Assembly: GCA_028718525.1 (NCBI GenBank)
Contig: JAQULP010000006.1
Span: 40,458-104,457, forward strand
Length of the DNA: 64,000 nt
Direction: 5' to 3'
From: Sulfuricurvum sp.
Lineage (GTDB): Bacteria > Campylobacterota > Campylobacteria > Campylobacterales > Sulfurimonadaceae
The translations under genes were made by a program, and so were the position numbers. Shown piece after piece: positions 57,539 to 64,000 of the stretch (the first letter of the stretch is position 1; the number at the start of each line of letters is the position of its first letter). The notes beneath the pieces were generated by a model that was not told where the DNA came from, ran no database searches, and saw only the letters and a list, made by a program, of their open reading frames with translations.

Positions 57539-58063
57539 TTAGATTTTTACCTCAACCTTGGCACTGCTTCGGAGCGATTCGGTTGTTTTATTCATTTGTG
57601 CTTTAAATTTTTCTACTTTTAAAAATTGCATAATCTCATTTTTGACTTGATCGTAAGGGAGTTTTTTATCCCCTTGTTTCATTTTATCCCCGTTGGCTTC
57701 ATAAAACGCTTTTGCCTCTTTGTCGGTGACGCTGATTTTGGCCATTTGCTGTTTCATCCACATATCTACGGCTAAATCATCTTTGATCGCAGCGTATTGT
57801 GCTTTGAACTGTGCGCTGTTTTGGATACCGCTTTGGATTACTTGATTTTTGATGAGAGCTTGATTGATCAGTTGATCCACCACTTGGCGTTTCATTTTCG
57901 GGTCGAGTTTTTCGAAGCTCATTCCCGGGATGGCTTTGGCCATAAACGCATTGGCATCGTTGGTGGTAATGGCTTTGCCGTTGATGGTTGCAAGGGTAGC
58001 GGGGGCGGCAAACACAAAAGAGGAGGTTAAAAGCAGTGAAGCGAATGCGCGGGAAAGTTGCAT
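57539..58063 (-). CDS. SurA-N-like periplasmic chaperone, no parvulin domain
   Basis: A signal peptide (MQLSRAFASLLLTSSFVFAAPAT) precedes TINGKAITTNDANAFMAKAIPGMSFEKLDPKMKRQVVDQLINQALIKNQV, typical of the SurA_N/PpiD chaperone core. The 174-residue length lacks a parvulin isomerase domain. It may be a small outer-membrane-protein chaperone. It is 8 bp upstream of tonB on the same strand. Confidence 0.75.
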   Translation of the reverse strand: MQLSRAFASLLLTSSFVFAAPATLATINGKAITTNDANAFMAKAIPGMSFEKLDPKMKRQVVDQLINQALIKNQVIQSGIQNSAQFKAQYAAIKDDLAVDMWMKQQMAKISVTDKEAKAFYEANGDKMKQGDKKLPYDQVKNEIMQFLKVEKFKAQMNKTTESLRSSAKVEVKI

Positions 58064-58246
58064 GAGGTTCCTTTTGGAAAATAGTTGGAGCTATTATAGT
58101 GTGTGTTTAATACGAAAAGGTTAATACAATCATGGAGTATGATATTTGATTAAAACTTAATCAATTTTTTTGTGCGCAATAAGGATTTTTTAAACCATTA
58201 GTATGTTAACATCATATATAACTAAATGCACCAAAAAGGGAATTTC

Positions 58247-59410
58247 ATGAATATGAAAAGCGGATGGCAAAAAACGGTTGTTGCAGCAATTGGATTAACA
58301 GTTATGACAACAGCAGCATATGCAGGGTTGTTTGGAAGCGATAAGGATGAGTATGCCCTTTCGGCTACCCCGTTTGATTTTGCTCAGTCGTCATCGGCAC
58401 CGTTGGAGATGTCAAAAGATTATTTTAACTCTCATCAGACAGAATCGATCAAAGGGGTAAAAAAAGTAATTATTCCGGTTTTTCAAGTTCGTTTTTGTAT
58501 GTACGATGATGCTAAAAAGAACTATTTCTCTCAAATGAGTGCAGGAGGATTGACCACAACGAGAAGCGGCAGTGTTGAAGCAGGTGTTGAAGTAAAACTT
58601 TCTCAAGAGGTGCGGGAGAAAATCACAAAACGCCTTTATGATCAATTTGTAGAGCGGTTGAAAAAGGAGAATGTGGAAGTTGTTGATATCAAAAAATACG
58701 CAAATTTGCCAGAAGTTCAAAAAGCAATAGCCGAAGTTCCGGAGAGTGGCACGGTAGAGGAATTATCCACGTTATCTGGTAGAGAGACTGAGGTGGAGAA
58801 AAAGAAGAAAGCTTCATTTTTCTATCCGTGGGCAATTCATTATCCGTCTAAGTATAATAACTTATTGTTTAGCGGCATGATGGAAGGGAATGTACCTGGG
58901 CAAAGCACTATGCGTGTTGCTGAACGACCTAATCTTCACCCAAGCACCATTAAAATTGCAAAAAAATTGGGTGCGGGTATTGTTTCCGTAGGATATGAAA
59001 TTCGATTGGATAAAATGGATGCTCGGATGGAATCGAGTCTATGGGATACAAAGCTGATTGTGGAAGCAGCTCCGGTATTGCGTACCCGTTTGTTGGCTTT
59101 CAAAGTTATGCCTGAAAGCGGTGATACATTAATGATGGCAGTAGGGATGGGCGGAGGAACCAATTTTACGGGTATGAATTTTGATGGTTTGGGGATTATG
59201 CCTATTTCAAAACCTATTTTTGGGACACCAAAATACGGGGCTTTCCCCTGGATAGATACTATGGCAACGTATGGCGGTTTGACAAAAAGCGATTCATATT
59301 TGTTTCATCTCACACCTGATCCCAAAGCTTTAGAATCTGATTTGGATAAAGTGATGGATGCTCAGTATAATCTTCTATTTTCAATGTTTAAAGACGCAAA
59401 ATCAAAATAA
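58247..59410 (+). CDS. Exported protein of unknown function
   Basis: The start is the ATG at 58247 (MNMKSGWQKTVV), 6 nt after AAAAAGGG; the track's start is an upstream ATG at 58226. The signal peptide is AIGLTVMTTAAYAG. The mature 360 or so residues show no recognised domain: VKKVIIPVFQVRFCMYDDAKKNYFSQMS and LIVEAAPVLRTRLLAFKVMPESGDTLMMAVGMGGG are notable. It could be an outer-membrane-associated or stress protein. A strong hairpin (59419-59442) follows. Confidence 0.7.
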   Translation: MNMKSGWQKTVVAAIGLTVMTTAAYAGLFGSDKDEYALSATPFDFAQSSSAPLEMSKDYFNSHQTESIKGVKKVIIPVFQVRFCMYDDAKKNYFSQMSAGGLTTTRSGSVEAGVEVKLSQEVREKITKRLYDQFVERLKKENVEVVDIKKYANLPEVQKAIAEVPESGTVEELSTLSGRETEVEKKKKASFFYPWAIHYPSKYNNLLFSGMMEGNVPGQSTMRVAERPNLHPSTIKIAKKLGAGIVSVGYEIRLDKMDARMESSLWDTKLIVEAAPVLRTRLLAFKVMPESGDTLMMAVGMGGGTNFTGMNFDGLGIMPISKPIFGTPKYGAFPWIDTMATYGGLTKSDSYLFHLTPDPKALESDLDKVMDAQYNLLFSMFKDAKSK

Positions 59411-59418
59411 AACTCTTC

Positions 59419-59442
59419 GAGAAGATTGGCCTCAATCTTCTC
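59419..59442 (+). terminator. Strong hairpin after the exported-protein gene
   Basis: GAGAAGATTG and CAATCTTCTC form a perfect 10-bp stem with a 4-nt loop (GCCT) 8 bp past the stop. No T-run follows, but the position suggests termination or transcript end protection. Confidence 0.6.
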
Positions 59443-59635
59443 AATACAACAATGATTAAAAAATAATCACTAAAGATAATCAATTATAATATTTTTACAA
59501 TAATTAACCATAAAATGAGACTACATATTAAGCTGTTGGGGATTAAAATCTTTAAGGTATAAAATGCATTCCGAAGGTGTAGCATAAAGCTAGAAAAAGA
59601 GCTCAAAACAGTTCTTAATAATATGGAGTAATAGC

Positions 59636-61030
59636 ATGAAAACTAAAATCATGGGTATCGGTGCATCAGTAACTTTGCTAACAATATTAAGCGGATGCGG
59701 AGGCGGCAGCTCCTCATCTAGTTCATCAGCGTTGCAAACGGGTAGCGTTGTTGATTCGAATATCAGTGGCTTGGAGTATGCGTGTCGTAAATTGGATGGC
59801 TCATTAGACACAAATGGCACAACCGATTCGGGCGGGAGATTCCAGTACAATATCGGTAGTAACTGTACGTTTAAAGTAGGTGATTTAGTCATCGGAAATG
59901 TTGTTATGTCACAGGCAAATAAAATTATTACACCGATTGATATGATGAAAGCAACCGATATGAATGATACAAATGTGACTAATCTCGCGTTATTCTTTCA
60001 ATCACTGGATGAAGATGGGAACGCATCGAACGGCATTCAGCTAGCTCATGCAAAACTTTTGTTTGCAGGTGCTTCGAGCTTTGATTTCGCCAGTGCGGAT
60101 GAAAATACTACTTTTTCAATGGTACAAGGCCGTTTTTCCGGAGCTAAAAAAGTGACGGCTATTGAAGCTCGCGAACATTTTCAAGCGACTTTGACAAATC
60201 TCGGTTTACTTGGCATCCCGGGTGGAGGGTCGGGAGGTTCGACTGAGAGTAATCTTACCTGCGATACTTCTAAATTTGCATCCGGTGCAAACGTTGCAAC
60301 TCCGACATCAATGGACTGGCTCTCTTTTGCAGGGACGTATATAGCGGATGAAGGTAGTTACGATGATAATTTTAACTTTACCGCTTCTAAACAGATTATG
60401 GTTTCACTAAGTGCTACAGGGGGATTGCTTTACACGGGCAGTACGCCTACACCGACTACATCGGCATGTGTTGAGACGCTTTCGGGCGGAAGTAAACAAA
60501 TGGTACTTCATACTACTAAAGGGCATCTCGATTTTGGCAGTGATAAAACATCGATTAGCGGTGTATCTCCGGTGGACGGCACGACCATTGTTAAAACGCA
60601 TGCCACATCAACGGGTGGAAATACTGGAGGAAACACAGGCGGCAGTGGTGTAACCTTTCCAAATGGTACAATAGTTTCGAGTACAAGCACAGTAACTTAT
60701 ACAGCTTTGCAAAGTAATGCAAACGGAAAAATCATTACGTTTACGGGTACCAATGGCGCTACGGTAAAGATATATGATTATGTGGACTATATTAGTGTTG
60801 GGATGGGTGAAGCAGGATATTCAATCGTTACAAAAGCTGATTACAACGGCTGTGCTATTAGCTCTGCACCAAATATTACAGCATATTATCCATCCTGTAC
60901 AGATGTTGGGGTGAATTTTAATCGGACAGCAGGAACGATCAGTTTCACAAATGCACAAATGAAATCAGTGGTCGGTAGCTGCTCAGGATCGTGTCAAGCA
61001 AATGGTTCATTATCATTTACCGGGTATTAA
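59636..61030 (+). CDS. Lipoprotein with Ser-rich linker, unknown function
   Basis: The lipobox LSGC at residues 17-20 follows a signal segment, and a run GGGSSSSSSSA comes next. The 464-residue body shows repeated beta-strand patterns (GLEYACRKLDGSLDTNGTTDSGGRFQYNIGSNCTFKVGDLVIGN), Gly-rich stretches (GGNTGGNTGGSG) and several Cys pairs in the C-terminal third (SCSGSCQANGS). No family is identified. A surface role is plausible. Confidence 0.75.
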   Translation: MKTKIMGIGASVTLLTILSGCGGGSSSSSSSALQTGSVVDSNISGLEYACRKLDGSLDTNGTTDSGGRFQYNIGSNCTFKVGDLVIGNVVMSQANKIITPIDMMKATDMNDTNVTNLALFFQSLDEDGNASNGIQLAHAKLLFAGASSFDFASADENTTFSMVQGRFSGAKKVTAIEAREHFQATLTNLGLLGIPGGGSGGSTESNLTCDTSKFASGANVATPTSMDWLSFAGTYIADEGSYDDNFNFTASKQIMVSLSATGGLLYTGSTPTPTTSACVETLSGGSKQMVLHTTKGHLDFGSDKTSISGVSPVDGTTIVKTHATSTGGNTGGNTGGSGVTFPNGTIVSSTSTVTYTALQSNANGKIITFTGTNGATVKIYDYVDYISVGMGEAGYSIVTKADYNGCAISSAPNITAYYPSCTDVGVNFNRTAGTISFTNAQMKSVVGSCSGSCQANGSLSFTGY

Positions 61031-61432
61031 AATGTAATTAGTCGATGATTGGTTAGCGGGAATAAATGATAGTTGTTTCAGGGAAACTTTCTAAATAGAG
61101 AGAATCTCGTGGAACAAAGAATGGGGGGATACAATTAATAAAGATATTTTTGGAGAAATTTAATGGCATGATTTGTTGGTGGACCCTAGCTCAACCAACA
61201 TATGCCTATATTACGATATTTTTATTGATACATTGATAATGATACCCCTATAAGTACCCCAAAAAAGTGATGCTTATATGCTGGTAATACCGGACTATAG
61301 TTATGACCTCACGGCATAGGGTAAATGTCTAAAAAAAATGTCTAACAATGTCTAAAAAAGTAACTTTTAGGCATTGCTCTTGATGCTTGCCTTTAATAAT
61401 TTATTTTTTCTATCTCTAATTTATTAAAGCGA
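61031..61432. other. Accessory intergenic region, possible relic of an element end
   Basis: This 402-bp gap holds no credible gene. It has GTTGGT/ACCAAC arms (about 61173-61198) with a 13-nt loop, an ACCCCTATAAGTACCCC stretch, and three TGTCTAA copies (61326-61355). I found no integrase. The features resemble the ends of integrated elements, but this is a weak inference. Confidence 0.4.
61326..61355 (-). repeat. TTAGACA x3 in the module B 3' flank
   Basis: TGTCTAA occurs at 61326, 61339 and 61349 (TTAGACA on the minus strand), 80-110 bp past the stop of the AlbA_2-like gene. The same heptamer in the same relative orientation is at the 3' end of module A. Confidence 0.6.
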
Positions 61433-63106
61433 TCAAATGCCGCAAAGTACCCATTTTGGCTTAGTATTGCTACCTTTATTGCATATCTTCTTTAATTTAT
61501 TTGAGAGTTCATTGATTAAATTATTAATCTTTGTCTTTCTTTGATTATCGCTTAAATTATCGGGTAGCTTTTTCCATAATAGCTCATCAAGCTCTTTGCG
61601 AGTCATTGAGCCATGATGCTGTATAGCTTGTTCAATTAGGTCGAAATAATATTTTTTATCGAAAGCTCTGTTCTTTGTATACTCTGCCTTCTCGCCCGTT
61701 GCTTTCGCCACTGAAGCAGAAACATATACATTTGGTTTTCGCCCCTCAATCAACCCTTTATCACGTAGATATTTAAGTGCCTCATCTGTACTAGGAAGAT
61801 GTTTAACGACACGATCCAGTGCGATAACATCATGCAAACTAAGTTCGGGATTCATAGCCAAAAGTTTTGCATACCGCACATCTAGGATTTGTCCAAAAAT
61901 GGTGACTTCTACGCGATTGGGTTCAATTTTGTAGTTCGGCATAGGGAAAAAACGCTGTCGAAGTTTGGAGTAAATACGTTTAATACCACTGCCTATGGTA
62001 TCGATCATATTGATTTCGACCATTGCTTGACATAGGAACGGGTTGCGATACAGCTCAGGCGGTGCGTCGCGTTCTATAACATTTTCAACATTTTCGGGGA
62101 TGAAGCTTCCGACGTTTGAAAATACGAGTCGATCAGGGAACTCGACAACATTGATACGACCACCCATTTCATAGTCTTGGTGAGCAATACAGTTGTGCAG
62201 GGCTTCGTAAATGATCCAAGGGTCGTATTTGTCTATCTCATCGGGGAAAAGCTTGCTGTCCGCCATATAACGATATTTATAATTTCGGATTTTTGCATGA
62301 ACTTTTTGTGCGCTGATAAGTAACGGTAATTCAAAATGTTCATACCCCTGCTCTATGCCGTCACGGTCTTTTAATACCCATGTGATGCGTGGAACAGCGG
62401 GAGAGAGCAGATGCACTGATTCCGTTTTTCCCAATAGCAATAGGGTGCTATTGGTGATTTTACTATCAAGCGTGAGCTTGGCTTTGTTGAGAAACGTTCT
62501 GTCATCCCATTGCGTGACCTCTTTTGAGAGGTTCGGATGTTTGGTGATGTATTCCGTTCTCGCCAAACGTACCGCTTCGGGATCAAGATTTTCGAGTGTT
62601 GCCCCCGCACATATATGCGCTGACCAATCATCCGTTTTTCCTAATGCCTCTGCCAAAATAGAGGTTTCTCGTTCGGGTCTGAGTTCGATGAGGCTGTCGC
62701 CGCTTCGTTGCCATGCTTTGTTATGAGCATATACGGGCTTGCGCGGGAGATGTTTCGGGACATGGACGATCCAAACGGTTCGACCCGTATCGGTTGTTGT
62801 ATGAGCTTCTACAGATAGCCCCTCACTGCTGAGATTCGGGCAAACCCCTAGTAATCGATGGGGGAGTGTTTCGGGTGTGTAGTCGTGGAATTTTTCGATA
62901 CCTACGATGTCGAGCGTACTATCTTTGACACCGATAACGATATGCCCGCCGTTCATGTTGGCGATAGCTGAAACATACGTGGCTAAATCTTCACCTTTTC
63001 CACCTGAAATGCTATGTTTGAGATTTTTAAACTCTTTCCATTCGCACGCTTCGTTTTCTTTTGGATAGTGGGCTTTGAGATGATTTTGGAGTTCTATAGC
63101 TGTCAT
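61433..63106 (-). CDS. AlbA_2 / HATPase_c_4-like protein of module B
   Basis: I choose the ATG at 63106 (MTAIELQNHLKAHYPKENE), which follows GAGAGGA and aligns with the module A start MTNAELQN. The track's start is a TTG 39 bp upstream. The 557-residue protein has the AlbA_2-like region (EACEWKEFKNLKHSISGGKGEDLATYVSAIANMNGGHIVIGV), a HATPase_c_4-like region (YEALHNCIAHQDYEMGG, NVGSFIPENVENVIERDAPPELYRNPFLCQAMVEINMIDTIGSGI), and a C-terminal winged-helix-like part. It aligns along its length with the 34923 gene, with identities such as EALHNC-AHQDY and LIEGRKP. Function is unknown; nucleic-acid binding or RNA cleavage is possible. Confidence 0.8.
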   Translation of the reverse strand: MTAIELQNHLKAHYPKENEACEWKEFKNLKHSISGGKGEDLATYVSAIANMNGGHIVIGVKDSTLDIVGIEKFHDYTPETLPHRLLGVCPNLSSEGLSVEAHTTTDTGRTVWIVHVPKHLPRKPVYAHNKAWQRSGDSLIELRPERETSILAEALGKTDDWSAHICAGATLENLDPEAVRLARTEYITKHPNLSKEVTQWDDRTFLNKAKLTLDSKITNSTLLLLGKTESVHLLSPAVPRITWVLKDRDGIEQGYEHFELPLLISAQKVHAKIRNYKYRYMADSKLFPDEIDKYDPWIIYEALHNCIAHQDYEMGGRINVVEFPDRLVFSNVGSFIPENVENVIERDAPPELYRNPFLCQAMVEINMIDTIGSGIKRIYSKLRQRFFPMPNYKIEPNRVEVTIFGQILDVRYAKLLAMNPELSLHDVIALDRVVKHLPSTDEALKYLRDKGLIEGRKPNVYVSASVAKATGEKAEYTKNRAFDKKYYFDLIEQAIQHHGSMTRKELDELLWKKLPDNLSDNQRKTKINNLINELSNKLKKICNKGSNTKPKWVLCGI

Positions 63107-63141
63107 TCCGTTTTCCTCTCCCATCGTTTGCTCATTTTGAT

Positions 63142-63654
63142 TCAACCTGTCGATTTTTTTCGTGTAAATAAATTACGAATCTTATCTTTTATATCTTTTT
63201 GATGATATTCATCAATTTTTACTTTAAGTTCTCGTTTCATAGTCGTTCTTAACACGATTTTTAATTTAGGTGAGAACAGCTTATCAAAAGATGTTTGTTC
63301 CTCTATACACCGTTCAATCGCAGAATCCAAAAACTGAAAAATATCTTCTGAAAATTTTGTTTTCTCTTGATAACTTACATCTTGAAGGGCAATGTCCCAA
63401 AATTGCCCAAAAGAATTCCAACGTTTAATCCAAATACCAAGAGAATCAATTCTTTTTAATGATTGTTCCGAAAGATTAATTACTTCAAAGTCAAAAAAAT
63501 ATTCTGTTGACTTTAGATTTAATAGAGAAGGTCTTCCGCTAGCGTTTATTTTAAATCGACGTTTGATATAAAATTCGTACACTGCCCATCCAAATGCAGC
63601 AATTGTTGCAATATCTGAAGCTATCCCAATACTATCTTTAAAATCATAAGCCAC
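63142..63654 (-). CDS. Single-pass membrane protein of module B, unknown (GTG start)
   Basis: It starts with GTG at 63654 (AAGGGAAATTAGTG), sharing one base with a TAG stop upstream. One N-terminal helix (about residues 10-28, IASDIATIAAFGWAVYEFYI) is followed by a soluble domain (KSTEYFFDFEVINLSEQSLKRIDSLGIWIKRWNSFGQF). No family is recognised, and it is not visibly like the module A membrane protein. The next gene begins 35 bp downstream. Confidence 0.65.
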   Translation of the reverse strand: MAYDFKDSIGIASDIATIAAFGWAVYEFYIKRRFKINASGRPSLLNLKSTEYFFDFEVINLSEQSLKRIDSLGIWIKRWNSFGQFWDIALQDVSYQEKTKFSEDIFQFLDSAIERCIEEQTSFDKLFSPKLKIVLRTTMKRELKVKIDEYHQKDIKDKIRNLFTRKKSTG

Positions 63655-63755
63655 TAATTTCCCTTCACAATCGCAATATCATCTACATTCAATCCATAAA
63701 GTGCATACACCATCGCATCGATCTTCTTGTATTGATTTTTTGAAAGAGTGACAAA
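63654..63755 (-). pseudogene. C-terminal relic of a type IIG restriction/methylase (Eco57I/PglX-like) protein
   Basis: On the minus strand a 33-codon stretch between TAA (63756-63758) and TAG (63654-63656) reads ...YKKIDAMVYALYGLNVDDIAIVKGN. The motif ID-x-x-VY-x-LYGL-x-x-x-x-IAIV is the C-terminal signature of type IIG restriction-methylases and BREX PglX methylases. The rest of the gene is absent. The TAG overlaps the GTG of the module B membrane protein, so the original genes were probably translationally coupled. Confidence 0.7.
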
Positions 63756-63882
63756 TTATGTGCCTCACTGTTAAAGTGAAAATATTATAGCGGATTTTTT
63801 AGGGGTGTTTTTTTCTGCTGACACAGAGTAAAAGAGATTCTTTAAATTTGGAAGTATTTATTTGAGGAGGATTTAAAACGCC

Positions 63883-64000
63883 AATTCAAATTTAAAGTGC
63901 AACAGGGTTGATCAAGAGGTTGTAGATTAGAGTCGATTTTATCCGACCAGAGATAAAGGGACTTTCATGAGTTACAACCAATTGACCATGGTACAACGAT
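63883..64000 (+). mobile_element. IS30-family insertion sequence, left end (cut by window edge)
   Basis: The sequence AATTCAAATTTAAAGTGCAACA (63883-63904) resembles IS30-family terminal repeats. It is followed about 60 bp later by a transposase start. The exact left boundary is uncertain because the right end is outside the window. Confidence 0.6.
63967..64000 (+). CDS. IS30-family transposase, first 11 codons only
   Basis: ATG at 63967 follows AAAGGGA and encodes MSYNQLTMVQR, which resembles IS30-family transposase N-termini (SY-x-x-LT-x-x-x-R). The gene runs off the window. The identification rests on 11 residues plus the terminal-repeat-like sequence. Confidence 0.6.
   Translation, partial: MSYNQLTMVQR

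Noticed and set aside
61160-61200. TGGTGGACCCTAGCTC looks like the reverse of a tRNA 3' end.
   Set aside because: No T-loop (TTCGA) or anticodon arm can be traced; kept only as a possible relic of an element end.

Overview
The window comes from the chromosome of a free-living member of the Campylobacterota (former Epsilonproteobacteria), most like Sulfuricurvum/Sulfurimonas. This rests on gene content and order: tig-clpP-def, rluA-purB-nrdA, separated class Ia nrdA and nrdB, dnaA-dnaN-gyrB with ruvC just upstream, FliI, TonB-type uptake and many c-di-GMP-type proteins. The genus is inferred; no rRNA lies in the window. The window contains the chromosomal replication origin. I found no tRNA, rRNA or CRISPR array.

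Layout. (1) 1-4320: the outer-membrane, ABC and adaptor genes of a LapB-like type I secretion system, translationally coupled and cut at the left edge. (2) 4317-11935: fliI and folE on the minus strand, then tig-clpP-(degenerate GGDEF)-def, a small membrane protein and a ComM/YifB ATPase on the plus strand. (3) 12057-22288: a YeiH-type transporter, a giant DUF748 envelope protein, nrdB coupled to a nitrilase-fold hydrolase and three methyltransferases, an outer-membrane barrel, a low-molecular-weight tyrosine phosphatase, a hypothetical protein and an unlisted 37-residue peptide. (4) 22418-31134: nrdA, purB, two tandem RluA-type pseudouridine synthases, an OlsF-like bifunctional ornithine-lipid acyltransferase and ruvC. 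(5) 30200-33840: the origin, with DnaA boxes on both sides of dnaA and a box/GC cluster/DnaA-trio arrangement just before dnaN. (6) 33974-36625: an AT-rich two-gene insertion (membrane/coiled-coil protein plus AlbA_2-HATPase protein) between dnaN and gyrB. (7) 36698-46734: gyrB, a degenerate GGDEF-EAL protein, queF, and a minus-strand operon of REC-GGDEF-EAL protein, YfiR-like protein, histidine kinase and TonB-dependent receptor. (8) 46890-56322: a complete Pho regulon (phoU-phoB-phoR-cca-pstC-pstA-pstB on minus; pstS and a porin on plus) with PHO-box-like 11-bp direct repeats before pstC, pstS and the porin. (9) 56431-61030: TonB, a SurA-N-like periplasmic protein, an unrecognised exported protein and a lipoprotein. 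(10) 61031-64000: accessory DNA with a second AlbA_2-HATPase gene behind a different membrane protein, a 33-codon relic of a type IIG restriction-methylase C-terminus, and the left end of an IS30-family element.

Most distinctive signal. Two loci about 27 kb apart carry the same large protein (AlbA_2 domain, HATPase_c_4-like domain, C-terminal winged-helix-like tail). Each follows a small membrane-anchored partner, and the two partners do not look alike. The 3' flanks of both carry repeated TTAGACA heptamers in the same orientation relative to the genes. One locus sits at the origin; the other lies between a restriction-enzyme relic and a transposon. This makes them a plausible uncharacterised accessory, possibly defence, system. 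Function is inference only.
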